From: Parachlorella kessleri
Taxonomy: Eukaryota > Chlorophyta > Trebouxiophyceae > Chlorellales > Chlorellaceae
Assembly (NCBI GenBank): GCA_001598975.1
Contig: BBXU01002926.1
Coordinates: 1-16,239, forward strand
Length of the DNA stretch: 16,239 bases
Reading direction: 5' to 3'
Each line of letters opens with the position of its first letter. The stretch's first letter is position 1. Of this stretch, positions 8,458 to 16,174 are shown in pieces. The notes beneath the pieces are model-generated. The model saw only the letters and a list, made by a program, of their open reading frames with translations, did no database searches and was not told where the DNA came from. A program made the translations under genes and the position numbers.

Positions 8458-8516
8458 ACGCGGCGGCGGCAGTGGCGGCGGCGGCAGTGGCGGCGGTGCT
8501 GGAGGCTGTGGTGGCC
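8458..8516 (+). repeat. GGC/GGT triplet-rich tract
   Basis: Imperfect (GGC)n with interspersed AGT, encoding Ala runs in the frame of the broken minus-strand ORF and Pro runs in another. It is a simple triplet expansion within coding-like DNA. Confidence 0.7.
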
Positions 8517-8667
8517 TGCCTGCGGCGGGTTGGTTGAGCATGGTCTTGAGGTGGCGCTGGCAGTCTCCGCCTGGTTCTAAAAGCGGGCTCTTGGGAAGGC
8601 GCTGGTCGTCTGCGACTTGGGCTGGAGTGGGTAGGGGAGCCTGTAGCATGCGCTGCAAGCGTAGGGT

Positions 8668-8745
8668 GGGGTTGTGGGTTAGGAGCGGGGGGTTGGGGTG
8701 GAGGGGGAGTCGGTGGCTATGGGTGGGGGGTTGGCGGGTTGTTAG
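8668..8745 (+). other. G-tract cluster, potential G-quadruplex
   Basis: A dense series of G3-G6 runs on the plus strand (GGGGTTGTGGG, GCGGGGGGTTGGGG, GGAGGGGGAG, GGGTGGGGGG) separated by short loops. It easily meets the G3+N1-7 pattern. It is antisense to the Pro-rich part of the broken ORF, which explains it partly. Confidence 0.6.
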
Positions 8746-8944
8746 GGGCATTGTGAAGTGTCCTGCGCATGGTCATGAGGCGTTTGTTCGTAATTAGAGT
8801 GTCTCGCAGTAAACGGCGATAAGTTCTAAAGCAGCCGAGGCAGGAAGGCCAAAAGCTTGCAGGTTCTCCATAAAATCGCCAGGGAACAGACCAGAATGGG
8901 ACATGCCTTGTGCAAGCGCACAAACCTTGTTCATCAATACTGTG

Positions 8945-9310
8945 ATAAGGCCGCTGCCGTGCCCCATCCTAAGATGCCCTCCTCCTCGATTAGACTCAGG
9001 TTCCTTAAATGCCCTTCCGCTCGATCAGGCTCAGGATGCCCTGGGGCCCAGTGAGGTTCTCGTTAAAAAATCTCAGAACGGCAACCCACACATTTGGCGA
9101 CAAATCCAACCCAATGAAGGGCTTCACCATCTTGCGGATGGCCGCCAGCAGGAACTCTGCAGCAAGTAGGACCACACGCAATACTCTATTTTGAAGGGAG
9201 GGGGAGGAAGTGAAGGCTACATAAGGGTTTGCGCCGAGCATGTGATAAGCCAGGGGCACCGTGATAAAGGCTTGGTGGGATATCGAGCGTTCCAGCCCCA
9301 GCTGGGGTAC
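8945..9310 (-). repeat. Segmental copy of the YLMG 3' end (intron end, last exon, 3' flank)
   Basis: This matches 13120-13430 in the same orientation. It covers part of the YLMG intron (GCTTATCACATGCTC against CCTTAACATGCTC), the complete last exon (9005-9156) and the 3' flank (AAGGCCGCTGCC). Within it, the last bases of the exon and the flank are repeated once more at 8945-9000 (CATCCTAAGATGCCCTCC beside CCTTAAATGCCCTTCC), a small tandem duplication of the coding end. Confidence 0.8.
9005..9156 (-). pseudogene. Orphan copy of the last exon of a YLMG/YggT-family gene
   Basis: On the minus strand, acceptor GCTGCAG is followed by a 152-nt exon, exactly the length of the last exon of the real YLMG gene at 13307-13156, with no indel and the same stop position (TAA 9007-9005). 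It encodes FLLAAIRKMVKPFIGLDLSP, then NVWVAVLRFFNENLTGPQGI, LSLIERKGI. About 11 of 50 codons are replaced relative to the real exon, several non-conservatively (N, N, R in the hydrophobic helix). The first YLMG exon (SWYPEIDG region) is not found between 9157 and 10111. It is most likely a pseudogene fragment from a genomic, not retroposed, duplication, since intron sequence is included. It could instead be a live exon of a gene whose other exon has diverged. Confidence 0.75.
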
Positions 9311-10111
9311 CATATCCTGAGCATGACCCCTGCGCCTACAAAATGTCAGTACCTATTATTGAAGGCTCCCGGTTAAACTCACATGAAGTGACATCCATGT
9401 CATGGGGCAAGGCATGCCACCAGAACCGTGATGCCTCGCTCTGCCGGTGATTGCCACTGTCTGCTTTCATGCCTGGTGCTGCATGCCTGTTGCTTGCACT
9501 GCCGTTGCATAGGGCAGGCGTCCCAGAGAGTGTCATGTGGGCTTCGCAACGAAGTCCTCTCCAAACTTGCCGCTGGTACGCCTCGTAGCACGCTGGGTGT
9601 ACAGCCTCTGCCACCAGAAGAATACTGTCGCGGTATGGCAGAAAACAACACAGGCTCGTGCAAATCACCCTATTGTGATCCCCTTCTTGTGCAGGACAGA
9701 CAGGTTTCTTAGAGAGCCTGAGCAGGCTCTGAGCAGGCTCTAAGCAGCACTGCTCAAATGTTGGTGTGGAAGCAGTGGTCCGGGCGTTGGCTCGCCGTTG
9801 AGTTCCGAGGCAGGGTGCTGTTAGACGCCCAACTTTGGCCACTCAGTGAGTGCACTGCAGGAGCTGCTCCATCATCTTAGAAAATATACTTCTTAGCATG
9901 GGGCTACAAAAGACCGCAAAAGGTCCGGTTCTTTGTTTATTTTTCTATCTTTCTTTCCTCTCTGAAACTTGCATTTAGCTTTGCATTTCTTTCGTCTTCT
10001 TCCTCTGATGCTTGTCCTCTTTCTGTTTAGCGTTGTGTAGCGTTACTTTAGCTCACTCTGACCTGGTTTGCTTCACTAAGTTCCTGCGCTGCCCATTAAT
10101 GCAAGGGGTCT
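9311..10111. other. Intergenic region upstream of the helical-repeat gene
   Basis: No gene is recognised. A 168-codon minus-strand open frame (9336-9842) has no recognisable motif and Cys/His/Arg-rich random-like composition. A short repeat of CTGAGCAGGCT (three imperfect copies) lies at 9717-9742. From about 9930 to 10030 the plus strand is strongly T/C-rich (TTTATTTTTCTATCTTTCTT), as is common around algal transcription starts and 5' leaders. A 14-codon upstream ORF begins at 10099 and overlaps the next gene's start out of frame. Confidence 0.5.
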
Positions 10112-11661
10112 ATGTTGCATCACGTCGCCCCACCTGCGCCTGAAGAGGTTGCGGACGGAGCAAAGCAGCTAGTCTGGGCAGTCCTGCAGTCCGCGGCCGG
10201 GGACGCAGGTAATCAATAGTTACTTGCTCTTGCTCGTCGCTGCTCACTACGGAGATGTTTTTCGCTGAATCAGCTGGATCATCGGCGGTGCAGGGACAGG
10301 CGACGGTGTGCCAGCAGCAGAAGTTGCCACCAAGTCCGCAAACTTTGTGAACCTCGCTGTCAGAGGCAAGGGTTGTAGTCTACTCGCACTCTTGCCTTCC
10401 CTTCGCCCAGTGCTCCCTAGGTTGCTTTCAATGAGCGACTTTTTATTGCTGATGAGCATACCTATCTAGGCCCCGTCAACTTGCTGCCCATGTGTTGCCT
10501 TTGTCTGCAGCGGGGCCGGGGCTCAATGGTGCCCAACAGTTACAAAATGCGCAGCTTGGGCCGCAGCTGCAGGAGATGCAGGCTGCAGTGCTGGCGCAGC
10601 TTGGGCCGCAGCTGCAGGGGATGCAGGCTGCAGTGCTGGCGCAGCTTGGGCCGCAGCTGCTGGGGATGCAGGCTGCAGTGCTGGCGCAGCTTGGGCCGCA
10701 GCTGCAGGGGATGCAGGCTGCAGTGCTGGCGCAGCTTGGGCCGCAGCTGCAGGAGATGCAGGCTGCAGTGCAGCAGTTGCAAGAGCAGGTCGTGCAGCTG
10801 CAGGAGCAGGTCGGGCAGCTGCAGGGGCTGCCCAACCAGGTCGGGCAGCTGCAGGAGCAGATCGGGCAGCTGCAGGGGCTGCCCAACCAGGTCGGGCAGC
10901 TGGAGGGGCGGGTTGGACAGCTGGAGGGCAACCAAAACAACATCCTTGACACTGCTGTCGGGGTTTACAACCTGGGAGCTCGACTGAGCAACAGGAATGC
11001 ATTGGTCGCGGCCGCCCTGCTTGTGCCCTTAAGATCAACAGGGCAGCAACATGGGGGGGAGCAAGGTGGGGCCCTGGGGGCTTTGCCCCCGCCAGGCTTG
11101 TTTCCTGGTACCAGGGGCGAGATGCACCAGGTAACAGTTGGTAGCATTCACTGTGCGAGTTGCCTCTTAACTGTTTGCATTGGTTTGCTTTGCACTGGAT
11201 GCAACCTGCTATGATGCTGTTAAGTATTTGGCACCTGCATGCGCGGGCCAGGTATATTGCATATCTTCGTAATACTTGCTTTTTATTTGCAGCTGACGCA
11301 TGACAGGCTAAACACGTTGGCCAACTTTTATGGGGAAAATTGGGGGCCCCCGAATGAGCTAGGTGAGCAGGTTGACAGTTGCGTAGGCCAGGGTTTTGTT
11401 GTTTAGTGTCAGTCAACCGTTGTTTGGGTGCAAGGGGCATATATGTGGCTGGATGGGTGGAGGGCAGGTCATGTCCCGATGGCATAGTAGCTGTACGCCG
11501 CAAGCCACACTGAGACTGCCTGTCCAAATCTTTGCCTTACCCTGCCCTTTTTGTGTTTCCTGGGCATGCTTGAGCTCCTTGAGACCGGGTCTTCTCGCCA
11601 TGCCGCAGTTGCTCAGCGCAGGATGGCATTTGAGCACTTCATCTTCTTCCACCAGGGGTGA
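10112..11661 (+). CDS. Gln-rich helical-repeat (coiled-coil-like) protein, 4 exons, function unknown
   Basis: Exons 10112-10208, 10511-11130, 11293-11362 and 11609-11661 (TGA 11659-11661) join in phases 1, 0 and 1 to give 279 residues. The N-terminal part (MLHHVAPPAPEEVADGAKQL) is short. Then come five near-identical 15-residue units, LGPQLQ(E/G)MQAAVLAQ, followed by 17-residue units of the type QVGQLQEQIGQLQGLPN. The C-terminal part reads NILDTAVGVYNLGARLSNRN, ALVAAALLVPLRS, a Gly/Pro/His linker, LFPGTRGEMHQ, LTHDRLNTLANFYGENWG and AQRRMAFEHFIFFHQG. The pattern of PLR, a linker, FP-T--, then L--LN-L---YG and R----F--FI resembles, from memory, a family of uncharacterised small algal and fungal proteins. 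No enzyme motif, signal peptide or membrane helix is seen, so it is probably soluble and oligomeric. Spliced phases and conserved-looking C-terminal pieces argue against a chance ORF. Confidence 0.75.
10552..10776 (+). repeat. Five 45-bp in-frame tandem repeats in the helical-repeat gene
   Basis: Units start at 10552, 10597, 10642, 10687 and 10732 (CAGCTTGGGCCGCAGCTGCA...), differing at only one or two bases (GAG or GGG; CTGCAG or CTGCTG). The near identity at silent sites points to recent expansion or homogenisation. The unit length of 15 residues is not a heptad multiple. Confidence 0.92.
10777..10930 (+). repeat. 51-bp in-frame repeats (QVGQLQEQ.GQLQGLPN) in the helical-repeat gene
   Basis: CAGGTCGGGCAGCTGCAGGA and CAGGGGCTGCCCAACCAGGT blocks alternate: two full 51-nt units preceded and followed by partial ones (EQVVQLQ; QVGQLEGRVGQLEG). 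Internal 7-residue spacing of V/L-x-x-L suggests a heptad coiled coil, interrupted by LPN at the unit ends. Confidence 0.85.
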
Positions 11662-12450
11662 TGCGCAGGTAAAGCTGCTCGGTGTTGGCCTCGGTGTACG
11701 GGATATGGCATCCCATGAGGGAGGGAGGGCACCAGCTGAACTCCACAACACCACCCAGCACGCATGCAGCCCAGGCTGCTGACTGGCTCCCCAAGCCTGG
11801 CACAAGTTTTCATGCATTTCAAGACATGAGCGCGGGCCTTCGTGACCAGCAGGGGGGTTTAGGCCAAAGCATATTGAGTGAGGCTAATCCATAGTAGGAC
11901 GTTTGTACTTGTGCATGCATAGAGCTGCTTCAGTAAGTGTCCTTGTATCGACATTGAACATGGGAGCTGTTGATGGTATTTGCCTGGCTGTGTGGATATC
12001 AGCCATGCTTGGTCTTGTTAGAAGTCACTGGTTGGTCCACTGGCTGTGGTGCTTGCAGCAGCATCCTCTAGGAGAAGGGTGTGTGTTTGCCAAGGGACCA
12101 GCAGGCTAGAAGTGCTTGATGTTATCTTGTTAGGGATGGAATCCCCTGTTGTGTGCTCCATGCCTGTTTCAGGGTTGCACTTCTCTATAAGGGCACAATA
12201 AAAATGATCCAGCGTTTTGATGCTTGCAGGACTGACCTGAGTGTGAAGGGTGGGACTTCGATGTGGACGCTCAGGGATGTGCACAGGCAGGCTAGTGGTG
12301 TGCTCAAGTAGTTCAACTGTCAGCAGGTGAAGTCATAGGTCCTATGTAGGTTTGAGTCAGATTGCAGGAGCAACGTTTGTCCAATGCTTTGCATGTCTTG
12401 TTTAGCATGTCTTGTTTAGCGGAGGGGTTCAGGAACAGGTCAACAGCAAG
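11662..12450. other. Intergenic region, no gene recognised
   Basis: 3' flank of the helical-repeat gene. No coding region can be supported. A direct 14-bp duplication GCATGTCTTGTTTA lies near 12391-12418, and a small perfect hairpin CATAGG-T-CCTATG lies near 12334-12346. A minus-strand frame from 12525 to 12313 reads plausibly (NMDAIASSASGVLLAVDLFL, then NPSAKQDMLNKTCKALDK) but starts inside the dispersed repeat, is not conserved in copy A and has no phased partner exon. Confidence 0.5.
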
Positions 12451-12880
12451 CAGGACGCCCGAGGCGCTTGATGCAATTGCGTCCATATTAAGAGCGATAG
12501 TGTGATGGGACCAACTGTAGCTCACCTGGACTGACAGTACTGCCTATTGTGAGCGTCTTATGTGAGTGCTTCTTTGCATTTGCTACAGCCCTTCTTGTCT
12601 ATTTGCCATCTTGTTACTTTGTACGGCCTAGACGGTATAGGTAGAGAGTAGTAGCAGCACGGCCTTGGATCCCAGCACATGCTTAGCGCAGTGCGTGAGT
12701 CAAGGTGTTATAAATGACTCTCTCGGGTCTCACCGCTGCTCACCCTGGCTGGCGCTTGCTGGCGCCGCAGCACATGCCTACATATGCCTCTTCCTTATAA
12801 GCCGGATTACTTGATCAAGGTGGCTTAATTCAGCCAAGCCTACCTTAAGGGAGGGGTGTTGACAGGGAGCAGTTTAATGC
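12451..12880 (+). repeat. Dispersed repeat, copy B
   Basis: Counterpart of 7507-7945 in the same orientation. It lies immediately beyond the 3' end of the minus-strand YLMG gene. Conserved blocks: CAGGACGCCC, TCACCTGGACTGACAGTACT, AGCAGCACGGCC, CATGCTTAGCGC and GGGAGGGGTG. On the minus strand both copies keep a CTGTCAGTCCAG|GT(A/G)AGC sequence resembling a splice donor. Confidence 0.75.
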
Positions 12881-12914
12881 CAGGGACGAACACTAGTTTT
12901 AGCACCAACAGCTG

Positions 12915-13080
12915 GGTTTCCACTCTTTGTTCGCACTACCGGCCACCTTACTACTACCACTGTTGGATCAAAACTCAGGCAAGACTCAGGCACGTCCTGC
13001 ATTCAGCCCTGTCAGCCCAGTATACCCGTGACTCCTCTCTGATCGCATTACCTGCCACCCTCAATAAACAAGACGGCTCG
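12915..13080 (+). repeat. Dispersed repeat fragment C, second copy
   Basis: Partner of 2310-2425. It lies between repeat copy B and the YLMG stop codon, so it probably forms part of the YLMG 3' flank (minus strand). It carries AATAAA on the plus strand (13065-13070). Confidence 0.65.
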
Positions 13081-13155
13081 CATGCTTCCAAACTTCAGCG
13101 CTGCAGTGTGCTGTCCGCAACAACTTTCTTATGAGGCCGCTGCCTACTCTCATCC

Positions 13156-14186
13156 TTAGATGCCCTTCCGCTCAATGAGGCTTAGAATGCCCTGGGGCCC
13201 AGTGAGGATCTCGCTCACAAAGCTCAGCAGAGCTACCCACACGATTGGCGACACATCGAGCCCATTGAAGGGCTTCACCACCTTACGAGTGGCCGCCAGC
13301 AGGGGCTCTGCAGCACATATATACATCACTTTTAAGGTTGGGATCCATGTGAAGCCTGAAAAGGGCTCACGTTGAGCATGTTAAGGAACACAAAATACAT
13401 AAGCCAAGCCCGGAGCATTACTGCATCCCGCCCTGTCTGTGCAGTGTCACCCAAGACTGTCTATTCGGACAACCAGCCACCGTGACCAGTTACAGGCTAC
13501 GGAGTGGTGGCAAGACCACTCCAGTGCAATGTGCAGCGCCCAACCCAAGCCCAAGTAGCACATCCTCCGTATGACCCTATGCCTCAGATTTATCTCCACC
13601 AAATACTCTCAATCATAATCAAATTCACAATGAGTGGAGCACAAGCACGCCACTAGACCCACACTTCCGCGGTACAGTAGGAAGCAACCCAGCCCTGTGC
13701 ATACCACCCATATGTGCCGGGCAGTCGTTCCTCCTTGAAAGCCTGCAGCTCACCTGTTGGTGTAAAAGCGATGGTCCAGGGCATCGACTTGCCGTCGATT
13801 TCCGGATACCATGACATGACGATGCGCACAATCATGAGCAAGCACGCCACCGACAGCACGGGCCTGAGCACTGCTGAAACGGCGCCCGCTGTCTTTGAGT
13901 CCAGGTCAGCGAGCTCAAAAATGAGTTCAGCTGGTGACGTTGCAGCTTGGGCGGGGCTGGTTAGCAGCGCAGGGAGCAGCAGCAAGGGAGCCCTTCCCGA
14001 AAGCTGCTGCAGCTGCCGCGGTTGGTTGCCCCCTTGCTGGTGCTGCTGGCCCCTGTGCGCTGCTCTACACCATTTACGCCGCTGTCGAGCTGCGTCTGTT
14101 GTGAGCAAGCGTTTCCTGCTGCTGACTGTGCCCTTGGCTGCTGAGAAGGGCGTCCTCACAAGCAACCTCACAGTGGTGGCCTGCAT
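13156..14186 (-). CDS. YLMG: YLMG/YggT-family membrane protein, predicted plastid-targeted, 2 exons
   Basis: Minus-strand exons 14186-13754 and 13307-13156 are separated by a 446-nt intron (donor ACAG|GTGAGC, acceptor CTGCAG) with phase 1, giving 194 residues. The split codon restores TPTEPLLAATRK, the family hallmark. Residues 1 to about 80 are Arg/Ser/Gln-rich and end in a hydrophobic stretch with SPAQA, fitting a plastid transit or thylakoid signal. Two YGGT membrane segments follow: about 103-127 (SAVLRPVLSVACLLMIVRIV, then MSWYPEIDG) and about 162-181 (DVSPIVWVALLSFVSEILTG), then PQGILSLIE. In plants and cyanobacteria these proteins influence plastid nucleoid distribution and membrane or division-related functions; the exact role here is not known. 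The frame stays open upstream to 14384, so an earlier start is possible. The gene is divergent from GLO1. An orphan copy of its last exon lies at 9005-9156. Confidence 0.92.
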
Positions 14187-14832
14187 CTTTGTCCCCGCCT
14201 TGCAGCAACTCCGCGAACTAAAGGATTCAATCACAATGCGCAACGCTCGCCGCTTGATGCCTCCCTGTGCCTGTTGCTGATCAGGCCAGGGCGCCACGGA
14301 ATTGCTTCGCGCCATCAGTTCTGGTGAGGAGGTTCCGCTGCAGGAAGCTATGATCCACCGATCCCCGGTGGACAAGCTGACCATCCAGGATCGGAACTTG
14401 TATAATGCAAGGCCTGCGCGCTGCCTCCTTGAGAATTGCCAGGCCCAGCTTCCTGCCTTTCTTCTCTGCGCGTGTGCAGCCTCGGCAGGCTAGAAGGTGC
14501 GCTGGCTCTGATCAACTCAATAACCGTCATCCACAGCTACTGGGGTTGCAAGGGCAGCGAGCGTGGTAGCCGGCCGAAAAGATGATCCGAGCGCTGGGTG
14601 CTTTCCCTGAACTTTAAGGGGTCACAGTTCTAAGGGATGTGTTACAATCAGCGTGGGTAGAGGGCAAGCACGGCAGTTGGGGGAGGGGGTCTCACTTGCC
14701 AGCACCCTGCCAGTGTCTTTGCCAGCTTAGCTGCTGAGCTGTGGAGGTGTTGTGCAGTGGTTTTCAGCGGTGAGTTTCAGTAATAGCAGTTCTATTACAT
14801 CTGATCCGTCAATCCTGAGCTCCTTATGCAGG
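14187..14832. other. Divergent intergenic region between YLMG (-) and GLO1 (+)
   Basis: It must carry both promoters. A likely 5'-UTR intron of GLO1 lies at 14770-14831 (CAGCG|GTGAGT ... TTATGCAG), ending two bases before the GLO1 ATG. An open stretch at 14302-14440 reads coding-like (ISSGEEVPLQEAMIHRSPVD, then KLTIQDRNLYNARPARC), but it cannot be linked to a neighbour and is listed only as a curiosity. No clear TATA box was found. Confidence 0.5.
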
Positions 14833-15610
14833 ATGGCAACCGCCAGCGCCAGCGAGTGGCTGCAGCAGGATGAGCGTCGCATGCTGCACGCTGTGTACCG
14901 TGTGGGTGACATGGTGCGTGCGCTCCAGCTGAGGAAGAGTCAGCTGCGCTAGAGTGCTGAACTGTAAAGAGATTCCTTTTGCCAGAACCACCGGCCTGTC
15001 GAAGCAAGCCTCCTGGTGTGACGGTCATATGTCTGTTGCTGCCTTACTCTGTGGATGGTTCCGGGGAATATCAAGAATACCTCCTCCCCCCTTTAGATAG
15101 CCGATCTATGGGAGCGATTAGCATCCATGTTTGCAGGAGAAGACGATAGATTACTACAAGAAGTGCTTTGGCATGAAGCTGCTACGGTTCCGGGACATAC
15201 CCGAGGTGGGTGGTGGCGCTGACTCATCACCTTAGATATGCTGACTAATGGTTGTGGGCTGTGCTGACTTCACAACATGCCTGACTCGCCCGTCTCACCT
15301 GAAGGAGCGACGACTGCTACTCACCAACCCTGCTTGGTTTCTGTGAGAATAAGTACATGGCCAGCCTGGATAGCTGTGTGCAAGACAAGTACAACAATGC
15401 CTTCAGGGCAAGAACATCGCCAGCCTGAGTTGTTTGTGTGCAGAACACGCACATCAACGACTGCACTCAAACCCCGCTTGGCAGCTCTCTGAGCATGTAC
15501 GCTGCCTTCAGGACAAGCATATTGCCAGCCTGCAATGATACTTGTCTGCAGGAGAAGTACAGCAATGCCTTCCTGGGTTTTGGACCCGAGGACACCAACT
15601 TTGCACTGGA
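14833..15610 (+). CDS. GLO1: Glyoxalase I (lactoylglutathione lyase), first three coding exons; 3' part not found in window
   Basis: It isomerises the hemithioacetal of methylglyoxal and glutathione to S-lactoylglutathione, detoxifying a glycolytic by-product. Exons 14833-14913 (MATASASEWLQQDERRMLHA, VYRVGDM), 15137-15205 (EKTIDYYKKCFGMKLLRFRD, IPE) and 15552-15610 (EKYSNAFLGFGPEDTNFALE, whose last codon is completed by the next exon) join in phases 0 and 0, and the final donor GA|GTGAGT is phase 2. The set covers the first VOC half of the family. His19 in the MLHAVYRVGD motif corresponds to the first metal ligand (His5 in the E. coli enzyme), as in Ni/Co-type plant and bacterial enzymes, and Glu70 to the second (Glu56). 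The following LTYNYGVDKYD exon is not recognisable before 16239. A weak ANYGIG-like stretch after CACAG near 16020 is unconvincing. It is continued outside the window or truncated. The introns carry exon-edge repeats. Confidence 0.9.
15340..15575 (+). repeat. Repeated copies of the GLO1 exon 3 acceptor edge
   Basis: The real edge is GCCAGCCTGCAATGATACTT, then GTCTGCAG|GAGAAGTACAGCAATGCC. An upstream version at about 15344-15403 reads GGCCAGCCTGGATAGC, GTGTGCAAGACAAGTACAAC, AATGCCTTC, with the acceptor AG shifted by an extra A. A more decayed one at about 15405-15475 reads CGCCAGCCTGAGTTG, TGTGTGCAGAACACGCACAT. CCAGCCTG starts at 15361, 15420 and 15525. These decoys sit in the 346-nt intron 2. 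Confidence 0.75.
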
Positions 15611-15762
15611 GTGAGTCCTTGTCTATGTTGCCTTCCCCTCCACAGCTAGTGCAAGGGCAAACAACTGCTCTTGCCGCCAAAATGACTTCCCACTGGAGTG
15701 AGTCCCTGTGCTGCTTCTCCCCTCAGCTCGTGCAAGGGCAACCACCGCTACTGCCGCCAGGT
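15590..15762 (+). repeat. Tandem duplication of the GLO1 exon 3 donor edge
   Basis: The real exon end ACTTTGCACTGGA|GTGAGT, with donor at 15611, is repeated as ACTTCCCACTGGAGTGAGTC with donor at 15698, a period of 87 nt (a multiple of 3). Downstream GCAAGGGCAA(A/C)CA and CTTGCCGCC/CTGCCGCC blocks are repeated with it. Confidence 0.82.
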
Positions 15763-16096
15763 TGAAACATGATCGGGACTGGGTCAGGATGGCCTAGGGA
15801 AGCAAGTCATGGCTTAGTGGCGACTGCAGTTATATGCATATTGGCAAGAAGCTCTTGTGCCGGTTGTCTTGAAGGCTTGATTACAGTACTTGCTGAATCA
15901 AGCACATGGGTACTATATGACTTGTCGAATCAGCAGTGGGGAGCCCTGCTGGTACGAGATGCCATTGCCTTCGGCTCAGGCAGTTAGCAAGTGACCCTCT
16001 GGTCCTTGAGGGATGCACAGGAGTACCTTTATGCGGGCCAATTATGGCATTGGCCTTTGGCGTGGATTCTTCATCATATTGTTAAGGGCAGGAAAG
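15763..16096. other. Unassigned end of window (presumed GLO1 intron or 3' flank)
   Basis: No exon of the expected second VOC half of glyoxalase I is recognisable. A plus-strand open frame 15769-15987 has no family features. Nothing else is seen. Confidence 0.4.
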
Positions 16097-16173
16097 TCGC
16101 CCGCCCCCACCCACCCACTCCCCAACCCATCTCCCACCCCCCCACCAACGCACATTCAAGACCCCCCGCCCCC

Positions 16174-16174
<1 letters not shown>
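16097..16174 (+). repeat. C-rich low-complexity tract
   Basis: Runs of CCCAC and CCCCC (for example CCCGCCCCCACCCACCCACT) lead directly into the dinucleotide repeat. The complementary strand is G-tract-rich. Confidence 0.7.

Larger units (their letters stand above)
8357..8934 (-). pseudogene. Broken minus-strand ORF, Pro/Arg-rich C terminus, unrecognised family
   Basis: Reading on the minus strand from ATG 8934-8932, the frame gives MNKVCALAQGMSHSGLFPGD, then FMENLQAFGLPASAALEL, and hits TAA at 8796-8794. A frame shifted by one base takes over near 8820 with YRRLLRDTLITNKRLMTMRR, then TLHNAPNNPPTPHP and TAG at 8719-8717. The same frame then stays open for 119 more codons to TGA at 8359-8357. 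That part is Pro/Ala/Arg-rich and ends ARKRGRGGPPPYQEPL. A single missing base and one stop therefore interrupt an otherwise coherent protein of about 190 residues. It is probably a relic gene or transposable-element ORF; a sequencing or assembly error or an intron are alternatives. The family is not recognised. Confidence 0.45.

Noticed and set aside
9336..9842. 168-codon minus-strand ORF upstream of the orphan YLMG exon
   Set aside because: It does not contain the missing YLMG first exon (no SWYPEIDG-like motif) and has no recognisable features or phased splice into 9156.
10523..11527. 334-codon minus-strand ORF, the longest in the window
   Set aside because: Shadow of the 45-bp and 51-bp repeats. 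It is Ala/Pro low-complexity, while the plus strand gives a correctly phased spliced gene over the same bases.
12313..12525. 70-codon minus-strand ORF with plausible composition
   Set aside because: It begins inside repeat copy B, its frame is not conserved in copy A, and no partner exon can be phased.
14302..14493. Plus-strand ORF between YLMG and GLO1
   Set aside because: It reads coding-like in part, but no start, partner exon or family could be assigned, and it overlaps the region needed for two promoters.
16020..16080. Possible next GLO1 exon (CACAG followed by a frame with ANYGIG)
   Set aside because: The phase would fit, but the similarity to LTYNYGVD is only a few residues and the frame continues into low-complexity sequence.
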